Below, piece after piece: positions 1 to 9,937 of a DNA stretch of 20,919 bases; position 1 is the first letter of the stretch, and each line of letters opens with the position of its first letter. This DNA is from Verrucomicrobiota bacterium (lineage in GTDB: Bacteria > Verrucomicrobiota > Verrucomicrobiia > Opitutales > Opitutaceae), in assembly GCA_016721945.1 (NCBI GenBank), contig JADKHC010000041.1, forward strand, positions 1-20,919, given 5' to 3'. The notes beneath the pieces were generated by a model. The model was not told where the DNA came from, searched no databases, and saw only the letters and a program-made list of their open reading frames with translations. Both the position numbers and the translations under genes were made by a program.

Positions 1-55
1 GAAGAATCCAGTGGGACAACGCCAAACCTCGCGACGTCATCGCACTGGATTCTTC
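1..55. repeat. Palindromic repeat at the left edge
   Basis: GAAGAATCCAGTG at 1-13 is the exact reverse complement of CACTGGATTCTTC at 43-55, leaving a 29-nt loop. The bases that follow (CGCTGCTGCTCAGAATGACA) resemble the 'GGATTCTTCGCT...CTCAGAATGACA' dispersed repeat found between genes in many unrelated bacteria; that resemblance is from memory. It may continue to the left of the window. No gene is visible between 1 and 96. Confidence 0.5.
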
Positions 56-96
56 GCTGCTGCTCAGAATGACAAATTTTGAGTTTATGGGTATTA

Positions 97-126
97 ATAC
101 CATTTACTACACAGAATGGCACTTTA
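97..126 (+). repeat. Left terminal inverted repeat of the IS630 element
   Basis: ATACCATTTACTACACAGAA followed by TGGCACTTTA. It matches the reverse complement of 1198-1227 at about 22 of 30 positions. The transposase stop codon (124-126) lies inside this repeat. Confidence 0.75.
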
Positions 127-1179
127 AGTTAGAACGCCAGAGTTTGCTTGATCGAGCAGCCAGCCTTGGCCGATCAATTGTGCGACGCGGGCACCCGAGT
201 GCCGGAGGCTATCGAGTTCTCGCAGGATCGCCGCTTCAAGCGTTTCGAGTTTGTCGAAGAGCTGGTTGCAGATGGCATCTTTGACCAGGTCGCCGAGTTT
301 TTCCACGGGGTTGAGTTCGGGGCTGTAGGGCGGCAACGGTATGATTTTCACGTTGGCGGGCAGCCTGTGGTCAGTGTTTTTCAAGTGGAAGCCGGCTTGA
401 TCTTGGATGATCAGGTGCCGCGACAGCGGATCGCTCTCGCCGATTTGCTTTAAAAACAGGGCGTGCACGTCCTGGTCGATGCTGGGGGTGAAGAGTAGTT
501 CGGTTTTGTTCTCGCCATCCACTTCGAGCGCTTCGTGCAGGTAGCCCCATTGGTAGCGGGTGGCGTAGGGCGCGTGCACGCGCACACCTTTGAGGCCCCA
601 GCACCGCCGGATCACCGGGAGCAGTCCGTAGCGGTGTTCGTCGAGCACCCAGAGCCGGGTTTTTCCTGCGCCAGCACTGGCGGTGGCGAGCCGCTCGGAC
701 AGCGTTGTTTTAAACTCCTCAGCTTTTGCCGCGTCTTTTTTTGCGTGGGTCTTGCGCGGCATTTTCAAGACCCCGCCGGCTTTTCCCAGCAGTGTGTAGA
801 CACTGCTCAAGGCCAGCTGTGTTTGGGTTCGCTGCTTGATCCAGGCTTGCGCGTCCTTGGCACGACGGAATTTGCCGACTTTGAGTTGTTCGACAAACGC
901 CTCGTGGTCGGCTCCCTGCAGCGTCGCACGCGCTGCCGACTTGTAATCTCTCGTCAACAGGCCCGCCACCCCCTCGCTCATAAACTTTTCCAGATACCGG
1001 AACACCGTTCTGCGGCTCTTCCCCGTCGCTTCGCCGATCTGCTCGGCGCTGAGTTTATGCTGCGCTACCAGCTTCACTATCATCAAGCGCTCGCGTTCCC
1101 ACACTTGCGTGTGCTCACGCCACGCGCTCTCAAGCTCTTTTACCTTCGTTTGCCCCATCTCGGGTAGTTTTCTTGCCAT
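124..1179 (-). CDS. IS630-family transposase
   Basis: A 351-aa cut-and-paste DDE transposase that mobilises the surrounding element. Residues about 33-65 form a helix-turn-helix of the kind that binds the terminal repeats (SAEQIGEATGKSRRTVFRYL). The catalytic triad reads D180 (WVLDEHRYG), D260 (IIQDQAGFH) and E293 (PYSPELNPVE). The D-79-D and D-32-E spacings and the PPYSPELNP signature are typical of the IS630/Tc1-mariner superfamily. The ATG at 1179 sits just inside the right inverted repeat and the TAA lies in the left one, so the gene fills the element. The length is normal for the family and the frame is intact, in contrast to the second IS630-type gene at 14640-15384. Confidence 0.93.
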   Translation of the reverse strand: MARKLPEMGQTKVKELESAWREHTQVWERERLMIVKLVAQHKLSAEQIGEATGKSRRTVFRYLEKFMSEGVAGLLTRDYKSAARATLQGADHEAFVEQLKVGKFRRAKDAQAWIKQRTQTQLALSSVYTLLGKAGGVLKMPRKTHAKKDAAKAEEFKTTLSERLATASAGAGKTRLWVLDEHRYGLLPVIRRCWGLKGVRVHAPYATRYQWGYLHEALEVDGENKTELLFTPSIDQDVHALFLKQIGESDPLSRHLIIQDQAGFHLKNTDHRLPANVKIIPLPPYSPELNPVEKLGDLVKDAICNQLFDKLETLEAAILRELDSLRHSGARVAQLIGQGWLLDQANSGVLT

Positions 1180-1197
1180 GCCTAAACTCTGTGCAGC

Positions 1198-1227
1198 TAT
1201 AGTGCCAATTTATGAGGTAATTGGTAT
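1198..1227 (-). repeat. Right terminal inverted repeat of the IS630 element
   Basis: On the minus strand it reads ATACCAATTACCTCATAAAT followed by TGGCACTATA. It pairs with the left repeat at 97-126 and lies about 20 nt upstream of the transposase start codon. Confidence 0.75.
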
Positions 1228-1228
1228 A

Positions 1229-1330
1229 AGAAACGCGCTAGAAAAGAAGACCTGGCGATTGGCGCAAATTGGAGCAGTTTCAGTTAAGCCGTAGCCGATA
1301 TGGAGCTGGAGGGTATTGAATATGGAACTC
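1229..1330 (-). pseudogene. Fragment of an acyl-CoA synthetase / AMP-binding enzyme
   Basis: The minus strand between the IS and the GH30-like gene encodes NTLQLHIGYGLTETAPICAN in one frame. GYGLTETAP is the canonical adenylate-binding motif of the AMP-binding (acyl-CoA synthetase) family, and the residues before it fit the usual hydrophobic strand. Only about 30 residues are recognisable: the upstream part does not look like this family, and the downstream side runs into the IS right end at 1227. Nothing resembling the continuation is found on the far side of the IS (1-96). It is best read as a relic left by rearrangement at the IS boundary. A chance match of a nine-residue motif is unlikely but not excluded. 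The rest of 1331-1392 shows nothing I recognise. Confidence 0.4.
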
Positions 1331-1392
1331 AAAGGGCACTGGAACGACCCGGTTGTGCTAGGGTACAATCCCAAGCTATATCGGCTATAGTT

Positions 1393-1530
1393 TTAATTTA
1401 CCTGATCTACTTTTAAAGTGCGTCGCGTGAGCATGAGAACCGCAAGGGCTGCGAGGGCGTAAGAACCCGGCGCTCGCCGCCGCCTCCCCCGCCGCCGGAA
1501 CCGGACCGAGAGGCTCCGGAGCTCGAACTG
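1393..1530 (-). other. Gly-rich/transmembrane/Arg C-terminal tail of the GH30-like protein
   Basis: After the Ser linker the minus strand encodes GASRSGSGGGGGG. A one-base frame change within the GGC run near 1470 then opens APGSYALAALAVLMLTRR and a short polar end to the TAA at 1393. Without the correction the frame gives a hydrophilic nonsense end, so the corrected frame is strongly favoured. The APGS-aromatic start and the Arg pair match the tail of the neighbouring NHL protein. Confidence 0.7.
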
Positions 1531-4141
1531 CTGGAAGACGACGAGCTCGATGAAGAAGAGGAACTCGAACTGCTGGAGCTGCTCGGGCTACTGCTGCTTG
1601 ATGAGCTGGATGACGAGGAACTGCTCGAACTAGAGGAAGATGAACTCGAACTACTCGAGGGCTCGAACTACTGCTCGAAGAGCAGAGCTCGACGACGAAG
1701 AGGTGCCGCCGGAAGGTGTCGCGACGATTTGGTTGGAGTTCGGGCTTTCACCTGTGGCGTTCACGGCGGAGACGACATAGTAATACGTCGTGCCGAGGGT
1801 AAATCTGCAGCGTCGGTGTAGTTGATTACTGGTGACGCGATATGGCTGAAAGTGGTGCACGGGCCGCCGCTGACGGTGGACCGTTTCAGGTTGTCACTGG
1901 TTGCGCCCAGGCTGGCAGTCCAGCCGAGAGCGATGTGCGTGCTGTCGGTGGCGATGACTCCGAGATTTTCGGGGAGCAGCACAAGGCGCGCTGACGTTGT
2001 CGAATTCCGCGACACATCCGGCGTCAGCCAAGCCGATGTAGATCGTGGCCGCCATGGCGATCGTGACGGTGGTGGTCTTCGTCCCAAGTCTGTCCATCAG
2101 CTGGAGGCGTAGCCGTGAAGGTGTTACCGCTACGAACTAGTTTAGCCAGACTGGCGTCGTCGTCACGGCGTTAGCGGTCCACTGGGCAAAATTATTCGCC
2201 GTTGAACGCGAAAACATGCGGTGCCGAGGGGCACCCGTTAAAATCGTAGATTTCGCCGACGGCTTTGGGCGACGGCTGAGCGATTTCGCACATGACAAGG
2301 CCGACTCCGCGTGTTGGGCTTATCGCCAGACAAAGACGGGCAACGATGCTGCCGTCGCCTGTCATGGTGCGGTAGGTAAAGTGGAATGATTCGGTGGTGC
2401 CACCAAGCGAGGTTCCGTGCTGCGCACTTCAAAGTGCCGCTATCGGAAGGGGCTTCGCCGGGCTGACTAGCGGCGCCGATGTCGATGTTGGTCCCAGGAG
2501 ATGGTGTTGGCGAGGCAACAACTCGCTCGAATTCGCACTTTTCGACTGCGTTGGTTGCAGAGACGACGTAGTAATAGACGGTGCCGTTGAGTGCGGTAGC
2601 GTCGTCGTAGGTGGTAGCTCGTGGCGATCGTGGTGAAGGTCCGCCGCTCACCGTGGGGCGCTTGATGCTCCAACGCGTAGTTGCACGCCGTTGTTCAGTT
2701 GAGCACTACGGGGCATTGAACGTCGAGGCGCTCAGGCCGCTTGGTACGGGTGGAATGGTTGCGGTTGCAGATGCGGAACGCAGGCTGAGGAGTTCCTTGG
2801 ATGCGATGGACACGGTGCCAACACCGTTGGTGAAAGTGACAGTGCCAGAGTTGACGACGTGGGTGTTGGCGCGGCTGCGATAGAGGGTAAAGGTGGCACT
2901 CGGAGTGTTGGCCAGTTCCTCGACAGTGATACTGAGGGTGAAGGAAGTGGCGGCGCCGTAGGTCTTTGCCGTCGACGGTGGGCAGACCGGTGTATTGACG
3001 ATATTGATACCCCAGCTTCCGTCAGGATTACAGGCTGCGGCAGCTTGAACCGTTGGTTGTTGTTTTCCGTCAGGGCTGAACATGCCGCCTTCAGTCACGC
3101 TGACACACTCGCGGAAGATTGCCCCGGGGACGGTCGTGCCGAGGGCCTGCTTAATGTAGTAATATTTCAGCAGCGCGATGATGGCGGATGTTTTACCATC
3201 ATACATGACCATAAAGGCGTTTGAGATATTGTCAATTCGCGAAATCGTAATGGTGTCCAGCCCAGGAAATAGATCCACTCACAACCGTGATTCACCTCGC
3301 AGAGGAACCGGGCGAGCGTCTGAACTGCGCAATCCTCGTTCTCAGCACGTTCGCTTGGGTAGTCAGGGCACGATTCCGTCGTCCACCAAAACTTGCCGTT
3401 TTGGCTTCTTCCATGCCGTTGTTTTCCAAGGCGGTGCCATAGGCGTGGGAAGCGATGGCGTAAAGACTCGACCAGGCGGTCGCGTCCCTGGCGAGGTCGA
3501 CAGCGTGAGGATGGGGCCGCGCCTGAGGAAGACTCTGGGGCGATGATCTTGACGTTGGTTAGACCGCGTGAGTCCAGGGACGTCCGAAGGTATTTGACGC
3601 AATCGACGATCAAAGCATGACCCCAGGTGGCCTCATCAGGCTCGTTGCAGATACCCGTGACGTCGATTGAGACGTTGTAGGTGTTCTTTAGTTGAAGAAT
3701 GAATTCGGCGAGACTTTCGGCATAGGCTGAAACGGAAAGTGGCGCGATGTGGCCAGCCGATGTGCCTGTCTCAGGTGCGAGAAGCAGGGTCGTGACCCAC
3801 GCGCTTTGAGCGAGGCGATCATGCCGCTCGCGACGTGAGGCGGTGTTGAAAGCGTCGAGGTCTTGGGCGAGGGTCCTTGTTTCAAGGTTGGTAGCCCAGA
3901 GGCGGACCACATTCAGATTCAAATCGCGATAAACCATGTCGGCCATCGTTTCACGAGCGGCGGCGGGAGTGCTCGCCCAGTCGTTGCTCGCAAGTTGACT
4001 GGCCCCGAAGCCTTGAAACGAATGGCGCAGCGGACCGGCTTTGACGGTGAGATTATAGTTAGTCTGCGCGTTGAGCGTGGGTGCGACCAGCGCGCTCGCG
4101 CATGACAACGAAAACCAAATGAGTCGTTTGATAAAATGCAT
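1393..4141 (-). CDS. Secreted GH30-like glycoside hydrolase with FN3, ConA-like and C-terminal tail (frameshifted)
   Basis: Exported glycosidase, start ATG at 4141 with a signal peptide (MHFIKRLIWFSLSCASALVA...LNAQ). The catalytic (beta/alpha)8 barrel covers about 4060-3270: QGFGASQ near the start, acid/base Glu in TGICNEPDEATW, nucleophile Glu in KFWWTTESCP. This arrangement fits clan GH-A, closest to GH30; the substrate cannot be told. A beta-sandwich typical of GH30 follows to about 2760. Then come an FN3 domain (NGTVYYYVVSATNA, about 2740-2500), a concanavalin-A-like module of the DUF1349 type (LVRSGNTFTA near 2120, TIYIGLADAG near 2040), a second FN3 (LGTTYYYVVSAVNATGESPN near 1780), a poly-Ser linker and a membrane tail ending at TAA 1393-1395. 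Frame changes are needed near 3515, 3400, 3265 and 2715, and at several points below 2650. Both catalytic residues survive. It lies 22 nt downstream of the NHL protein gene, so the two are probably cotranscribed. Confidence 0.75.
1517..1710 (-). repeat. Poly-serine linker of the GH30-like protein
   Basis: About 60 codons that are almost all serine and use all six serine codons in mixed order, which argues for selection on the protein rather than simple triplet slippage. Two small indels break the frame between about 1655 and 1690. Over about 110 bp (1520-1635) the DNA is close to identical to the linker at 4277-4385 of the next gene, apart from a 9-bp length difference and scattered substitutions. 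Confidence 0.8.
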
Positions 4142-4163
4142 TTCTGATCGTGAAGATATAATG

Positions 4164-4290
4164 CTAACGACGAATAAATAAGCGCAACAGGGCGGTCGCT
4201 GCGACGCCGACCAGAAGGAAACTGCCAGGGGCGCCGCCACCTCCTCCTCCACCCCCGGAGCCGGACGAGGGGGCACCTGAGCTCGAGCTG
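4164..4290 (-). other. Gly-rich/transmembrane/Arg C-terminal tail of the NHL protein
   Basis: The encoded tail begins GAPSSGSGGGGGGGG, continues APGSFLLVGVAATALL and ends RLFIRR before TAG 4164-4166. Here the Ser linker, Gly run, hydrophobic stretch and Arg pair are all in one frame, which makes this the cleanest example next to the intact esterase tail. The GGGGAPGS motif is shared with the tail at 1393-1530. Confidence 0.85.
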
Positions 4291-7200
4291 CTAGAAGACG
4301 ACGAACTTGATGATGAAGAGGAACTCGAACTGCTCGAGCTACTGCTGCTAGATGAGCTGGATGACGAGGAACTGGAGCTGGAGGAGCTCGATGAAGAGCT
4401 ACTGCTGGAGCTCCCGGTGTACTCGTCGGCACCGAGATCATAAGCGACACCGGTCGGTCGGGAGTCCCCTCGATATCAGTGGTGAGACCAACAATTGAAG
4501 TACCTGCATCGACTTTTTGAGATGGAGGTCGCTGGCGGTTGGATCGGTAAACCAGGAGGACTGCGCCGCCGTGGAGTTCGTCGTAAGCGTAGCCATGCCG
4601 CCGTTGAGTTCGACGATGAGTTTATTCGTGAGGTTGTTGCGGATCAGGCTCCCGGTGGTGACGTAGCGGTACTCGATCGCGTTGGCGTAGGTGCCGGCTA
4701 GATACAGCGAGTTATTGTCCACCTGTGCTCCCGTAGCCGATTCCAAGCTGATGCCAGGGCCGGGATAGCTTCCGGTCGTACGATTGTCGGCGATGAAGTT
4801 ATTTTGGATCTGTCCACCGATATGGGTAGAGGCAGCGCCGTTTCCCAGTGTGATGGCGCGGTCGCAGTTAAGGAAAAGGTTGTTGGTGATGACCGTGCCA
4901 TTGGCGCCACCATAGAAGTGGATGGCGGGCTCAGCCGTGGCGGTACTGCCCGCGATACCGTGGAAGGTATTGGCGGTCACCGTCCAGTTCGTGCCACCCT
5001 GGGCATCGATCGCAGCAACGGCAGCGCCAGAGAAGGCGTTGTCCGCGATGAGACCGTTATCGGCACCGGGCTGAATAACGATGGCGTGGGCCGCAGCGTT
5101 TTTAAGGGACAACTTACTGATTGTGACTTGATCGGCAGTAACGTTAAGAATCGGGCCGGAGCTCAGGCCTGTGGCGTCAAGGACCGCAGGCGTTCCAGAT
5201 GATGGGCCGCGCAGGGTGAGATTGTTGACCGCCAAAGTCGGCAAGCTGGTCGTCAATGGATAGGTGCCGCTGGCCAACGTGATCGTAGTGGTAGCAGCTG
5301 GATTGGCATTGGCCGTGGTCAACGCACTGGAAAGCTCGGCGAAAGTGGTGACATTGCTAATGACCGAACCACTGGCCTGCGTAGTGACATTAACCGAGGA
5401 CGAGCGGTTACTTTCGTTGCCTGCGGCATCGATGGCGCTGACTGCGTAAGCGTACGTGGTCGAGGCGGTCAGGCCCGTGTCGGAAAATGAAAGCGTCGTC
5501 GCACCGGTCGTACCAATCAGCGTAAAGCTACCATTGCGATATATCCTGTAACCGGATACAGCGACATTATCAGTCGATGCCGTCCACGTGAGCTGAATCC
5601 CCGTGGGCGAGGCTGCGCTGCCATTCAAGCTCGATGGCACCGAAGGCGCCGTTGAATCGGCCAAGTTAATCGTGAACGTGGCGGTGCTAACCGTGCTGTC
5701 GGTCATAGCCGACTTATAGGCGATCGCTCTTAGCGTCGTCGTACTGCCGACAGAAACCGGCCCGGCGTAGACTGTGCCTGTACTTGAGGTGGGCGCTACT
5801 CCGGTAGTTGTGTAACGAATACTCGCGCCTGAGGTGGCTGAACTGATCGTGACCGACTGCGCAGCATTGAAGCTGCCCGCTGCTGGACTGAAAGTCGGTG
5901 CTGCGACCTGTGCAGCGGAGCCCGAACCAACCGTAAGCGTCGCAGCCGTACTCGTGGCATCTGGACTCGTGGCATTTGAGACCACACAACGAAGCTGATC
6001 CCCGTTTTCAGAAATGCTGGCCGTGGTAAGTGCCAGCGTAGGCGAACCTGATCCTACCACTAATGCGCTGTCTTGTAGATCAAGCCATGAGCCGACTCCA
6101 CTCTTTCTCTGCCAGCGGAAAGCAAAGGCTGCCGGCACACCCGTCGCTGAGGCAGAAAACGTGGCAGTTTGACCGGTTTGGACGGTTTGATTTGCCGGAT
6201 TTAAAGTGATCTGCGGAGCCGAACCTACTGCGAGTGTTGCAGCATTGGTAGTTGCAGATGCGTTGTCGTAGCGGGTGGCAACGCACCGATACTGCGCACC
6301 GTTCAGAGCGCTGCCGACAGTGACGGTTAGGGTTTTTGCTGTGCTGCCAGAATAACCGTTGCCATCAGTCAGGTTTGTCCAAGCGCTGCCTGGCATCTTA
6401 ACCTGCCATAGCTGCGTGCCGGGATCGCCTCCGAAATTGGCGCTAAACGTCACGCTCTCGCCCACCAACGGCATATGAAAAGTAGCTTTGCGCACTACGC
6501 CATCGCCTGTATCAGCGATAAAGAGATCTCCGTTCGCATTAGCGACCAACCCGCAAGGTCCAATAAAGCGCGCGGCCTTACCCACACCGTCGTTCGCTCC
6601 CCATCCTCGATCTGTAGAAGTGGGCACGATCCCGGCGATCGTCAGCACAACTCCGTCCGGAGTGATCTGCCGAATCGCGTGATTCCATGTATCGGCCACG
6701 AATATGATTCCACGTCGATCCACGGCGAGCGAGGTCGGCGCATTGAAACGTGCTGCAGTACCCAATCCATCTGACGTACCTACAACACCTGCCGATCCCG
6801 CCAGCGTGGTGACGGTACCGTCTGGAAAGATTTTCCGAATAGTCGAAGCGGCGGTATCTGCCACATAGATATTGCCCAGAGCATCAACGCACAACCCCGC
6901 TGGCCCTAGGAATAACGCACTTGAGCCAGCGCCATCCGCGGTGCCGGAGACGCCGCTTTGGCCCGCGACCACCGTGACCACTCCTGACGGGCTGACTTTA
7001 TTTACCGTGAAGTTGGCACTGTCTGAAACGTACAGATTGCCAGCCGGATCAAAGGCCAGTCCACGGGGTCGGCCGAACGTAATGACTGTTCCCGAAGCAT
7101 TCTTAAGGGTGGTAACTGTGCCGTCCGTCGCGATTTTTCGAATACAGCCATTTTCAGTATCAGCCACGTAGAGAATGCCTGTTCGATCAAAGGCAAGCGC

Positions 7201-9923
7201 TTGCGGGCCTGCAAAGCGCGCTGCGGTTCCCAAACCATCGACATTGCCCCAATTTCCGCCAGCGGAAGAGGAAAGGCCGGCGAAGGTGGTGACGCTGCCA
7301 TCGGTCGCAACTTTTCGAATCGTACCGCCTACCGTATCGGCCACGAATAATACGCCTGACAAATCCATCGCGATGGCGCTGGGTCCATGAAAGCTTGCCG
7401 TAGTCGCACTACCATCTGTGTCGCCCCATGATGCTCCCCACGCCAAAGGCATATACCCGCCTGGTGAAGGCTGTCCTGAAAACGTGGATACCGTATATCG
7501 ATATGCATAATCAATCGGATCACTCCAGACCACGACAGGCGAAAACGCCGGAGCGACGTAGAACTGGACACTGTTGGAAACAACCGTAGCAACGAAGCCA
7601 TTGTCTATAATGCAGCGGTACATTTCCGAGTTATTGGCCTCGGTGTAGCCAACCACTTTCAACGTCGCTGCGTGCGAGCCCTGATACATCGCGTTGTCTG
7701 TAATATCGGTCCACTCGCCCCAGTGCGGCTGCACCTGCCAGCGGTAATTCACCGCTCCGGATACAGACGTTGCGGTGATGGAGAAAGTCGCAGCGGCTCC
7801 ACCTACATACACAAAAGTGCCCCCCGGCTGCGCTGTGATGACGGGAAGTTGTCCAGTCGAAAGCGTGGCCTTTCGGATTACGTCGTTGCCGGTGTCTGCG
7901 ATGTAGACCGTGCCATCAGTACCGACAGCTAGACCGGTCGGTGAAGAAAGCCTCGCGGTGTAGGAAGCGCCCTCAGTATTGCCGATTGCCTCGGTCAAAC
8001 CGACCAACGTAGAGACAGAACCATCTGTTCCCACCAACCGAATCAGTTCCCCATCCGTATCCGCTACGTAGAGACGTCCGCTCGAGTCGAAGGCCAGACC
8101 CCGTGGTCGATCAAAAGCTGCGGCGGTCCCCACGCCATCGCTGACGCGCGACTGGCCTTGAGAGCCGTAGGCGGTGGTAACCACGCCGGACGGAGTGATT
8201 TTTCGAATCACAAAATTTCCCGTATCCGAGACGAAGAGATTTCCTGCGGCATCGACCGCCACAGCCATAGGATGTTCAAAATGGGCGGCTGATCCCGTGC
8301 CGTCGGCATAACCCACGCCCTGCGCTAATGGATCGCCGGCGACCGTGGTGACCACTCCAGCAGGCGTGACTTTCCGGATCGTGTTGTTGTAGGTATCGGC
8401 CACGTACAGGTTGCCGCTGCCATCGATGCCGAGACCTTGTGGATGAGAAAACAACGCAGCCGCGCCCGTGCCATCCGTACTGCCTGCAACTCCCGCCGTT
8501 CCGGCCAAAGTCGTGACCGCTCCAGCAGACGTGATCTTTCGGATCGTGTTGTTCCCAGTGTCAGCGACGAAGACGTTCCCACTGCTATCCACGACAATGC
8601 TTTCCGGGAAATTAAAACTCGCAGCACTACCCTGCCCGTTTGTCGCGCCAACTACACCAGCCGAACCCGCCAAAACACTCACGGTTCCCGTGCTGGTGAT
8701 TTTCCGGATGACCGAGTTTTTCGTGTCAGCAACATAAACTTGATTAGTTGAGTCCACAGCCACCGCTGAAGGTCCACGGAAACGCGCGCTGGCGGCTGCC
8801 CCGTTGACAGAACCGGGAGCGTTGCCTGCGTGAACGGTCGTATTGCCACCGGTCGTGATCTTCCGAATACAGTTATTGTTGCTGTCGGTCACATAGACCG
8901 TGCCATCGGTATCGACAGCGATCGCCGCTGGAAAATCGAAAGCGGCGGCACTGCCTGTGCCGTCACTCGTTCCAGTTTGACCGGCCAGACCTGCCAGCGT
9001 GGACACTGTCCCACTTGTATCCACTTTTCGGATCGTATGATTGCCCGTATCGACCACGTAGAGATTGCCCGCAGCGTCGACCGCGACCGCTTTCGGGTAG
9101 AAAAACCGAGCCACACTGCCGGCGCCATCGATACTGTCGGCTACGTTTGCCGCGCCTGCGACGGTGGTGACGACGCCACCGGGCGCGATTTTCCGCACCA
9201 TATGGTTGCGGGCATCGGCCACAAAAAGATTCCCACTCGCATCACGGGCAAGTCCTGACGGTTCCCAGAATTGAGCGGCCGTGCCAGTGCCATCCGCATT
9301 GCCGGCCCGCATAAGCACATCGCCCGCGACGATCGTCACAGCGCCGTCCGCCGTGCGTTGCCTGACGAGATTATTTCCACGATCAGTAAAATAGACAATG
9401 GAGCCATCGGAGTTCACCGCCACGCCTGTCGGATCGCACACAGCAGGAAAAGCCGAATCCAACGAAAGTGTGCTCACAACTCCAGCCGGTGTGATTTTTC
9501 GGATCGTATGCTGAATGGGATCGGCCACGTAAACATTACCCGACGCATCCACGGCCGTGCCGAGTATGATGCCAAAGCTCGCTGCCGAACCAGTCCCATC
9601 CACCAAACCCCAGGCGCCGATCGACCCAGCGAGGGTTGTTACATTGCCAGCAGAAATCTTCCGCACGGTGGCATTGCCTGTGTCCGCTACGTAGAGGTTG
9701 TGTGACGCATCGATCGCCAAGCCTGCCGGATGGTAAAACCGGGCCGTAGCCGCGCTACCATCGTCGCTACCAGGGCTAGCCTTTCCGGCAAACGTACTCA
9801 GCGTAAGCATCGTCTCGGTGGTTTGGCCGCGAGCAAGCCCTGCGGTGACAAGAGCGATGGCAGCAGCGACCAAGTAAGTCCGTGAAGCCAGGAACGAACG
9901 TTGTATCCAAAAATTGTATTCAT
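4164..9923 (-). CDS. Giant secreted NHL-propeller / Ig / FN3 / beta-helix protein with C-terminal tail
   Basis: About 1,900 aa, predicted exported. An export signal (LVAAAIALVTAGLARGQ) is followed by 12 NHL repeats of about 55 aa each (consensus GLAVDASGNLYVADTGN...TIRKIT...VTTLAG, 9840-7860), an Ig-like domain (about 7850-7540), 6 more NHL repeats (7490-6480), two Ig-like domains (6470-5935), a chitobiase-C-terminal-like domain (5915-5660), FN3 (5650-5370), and a right-handed beta-helix of the pectate-lyase type (5365-4500). A 45-Ser linker and a membrane tail end it at TAG 4164-4166. 12 + 6 repeats would give three six-bladed propellers. The uninterrupted frame runs 9873-4438. The true start is probably ATG 9923, which needs one frame change near 9895. 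Two further changes near 4520 and 4450 restore VDAGTSIVGLTTDIEG and DLGADEYTG, the usual beta-helix end. No catalytic site is evident; binding or adhesion is the likeliest role. Confidence 0.85.
4277..4412 (-). repeat. Poly-serine linker of the NHL protein
   Basis: About 45 consecutive serine codons in mixed codon usage joining the beta-helix (DLGADEYTG) to the Gly-rich tail. The DNA from 4277 to 4385 aligns closely with 1520-1635 of the downstream gene, which suggests a recent duplication of, or gene conversion between, the linker-tail segments. Confidence 0.85.
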
Positions 9924-9930
9924 TTTGTAT

Positions 9931-9934
9931 CCTC
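9931..9934 (-). promoter_or_regulatory. Shine-Dalgarno site that decides the NHL protein start
   Basis: The minus strand reads CCGAGGATACAAAATG, placing GAGG 7 nt before the ATG at 9923-9921. This is a better start than the TTG at 9873 where the long frame opens. It implies a single-base frame change inside the signal-peptide region. It leaves only 14 nt after the preceding gene's stop. Confidence 0.6.
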
Positions 9935-9937
9935 GGC

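Larger units (their letters stand above)
97..1227 (-). mobile_element. IS630-family insertion sequence, complete
   Basis: A single transposase gene is bounded by imperfect inverted repeats at 97-126 and 1198-1227. Both begin ATACCA and share TGGCACT near the inner end. IS630 elements insert at TA dinucleotides; TA at 98-99 and TA at 1225-1226 are candidate target-site copies, but the exact outer boundary could shift by one or two bases. The reading frame is uninterrupted and the catalytic residues are present, so the element may still be active. Its right end abuts a fragment of an acyl-CoA-ligase-like gene. Confidence 0.85.

Noticed and set aside
1292..1387. Inverted repeat TAGCCGATAT / ATATCGGCTA flanking the acyl-CoA-ligase-like fragment
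   Set aside because: The arms are only 10 bp with a 76-nt spacer and no target duplication or transposase; too weak to call a mobile-element end.
1460..1490. Programmed frameshift in the Gly codon run as a switch between tailed and untailed GH30-like protein
   Set aside because: The gene has many other frame changes with no slippery motif in common, and the equivalent Gly run at 4230-4260 is in frame. An indel error is simpler.
4438..9873. Plus-strand open frames up to about 140 codons opposite the NHL repeats
   Set aside because: They recur with the 55-codon repeat period of the minus-strand gene and are shadows of the NHL coding sequence.
4438..9873. Periodic repeats of about 165 bp considered as a CRISPR-like or satellite array
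   Set aside because: The periodicity is that of NHL protein repeats with diverged DNA; there are no constant short repeats with unique spacers anywhere in the window.
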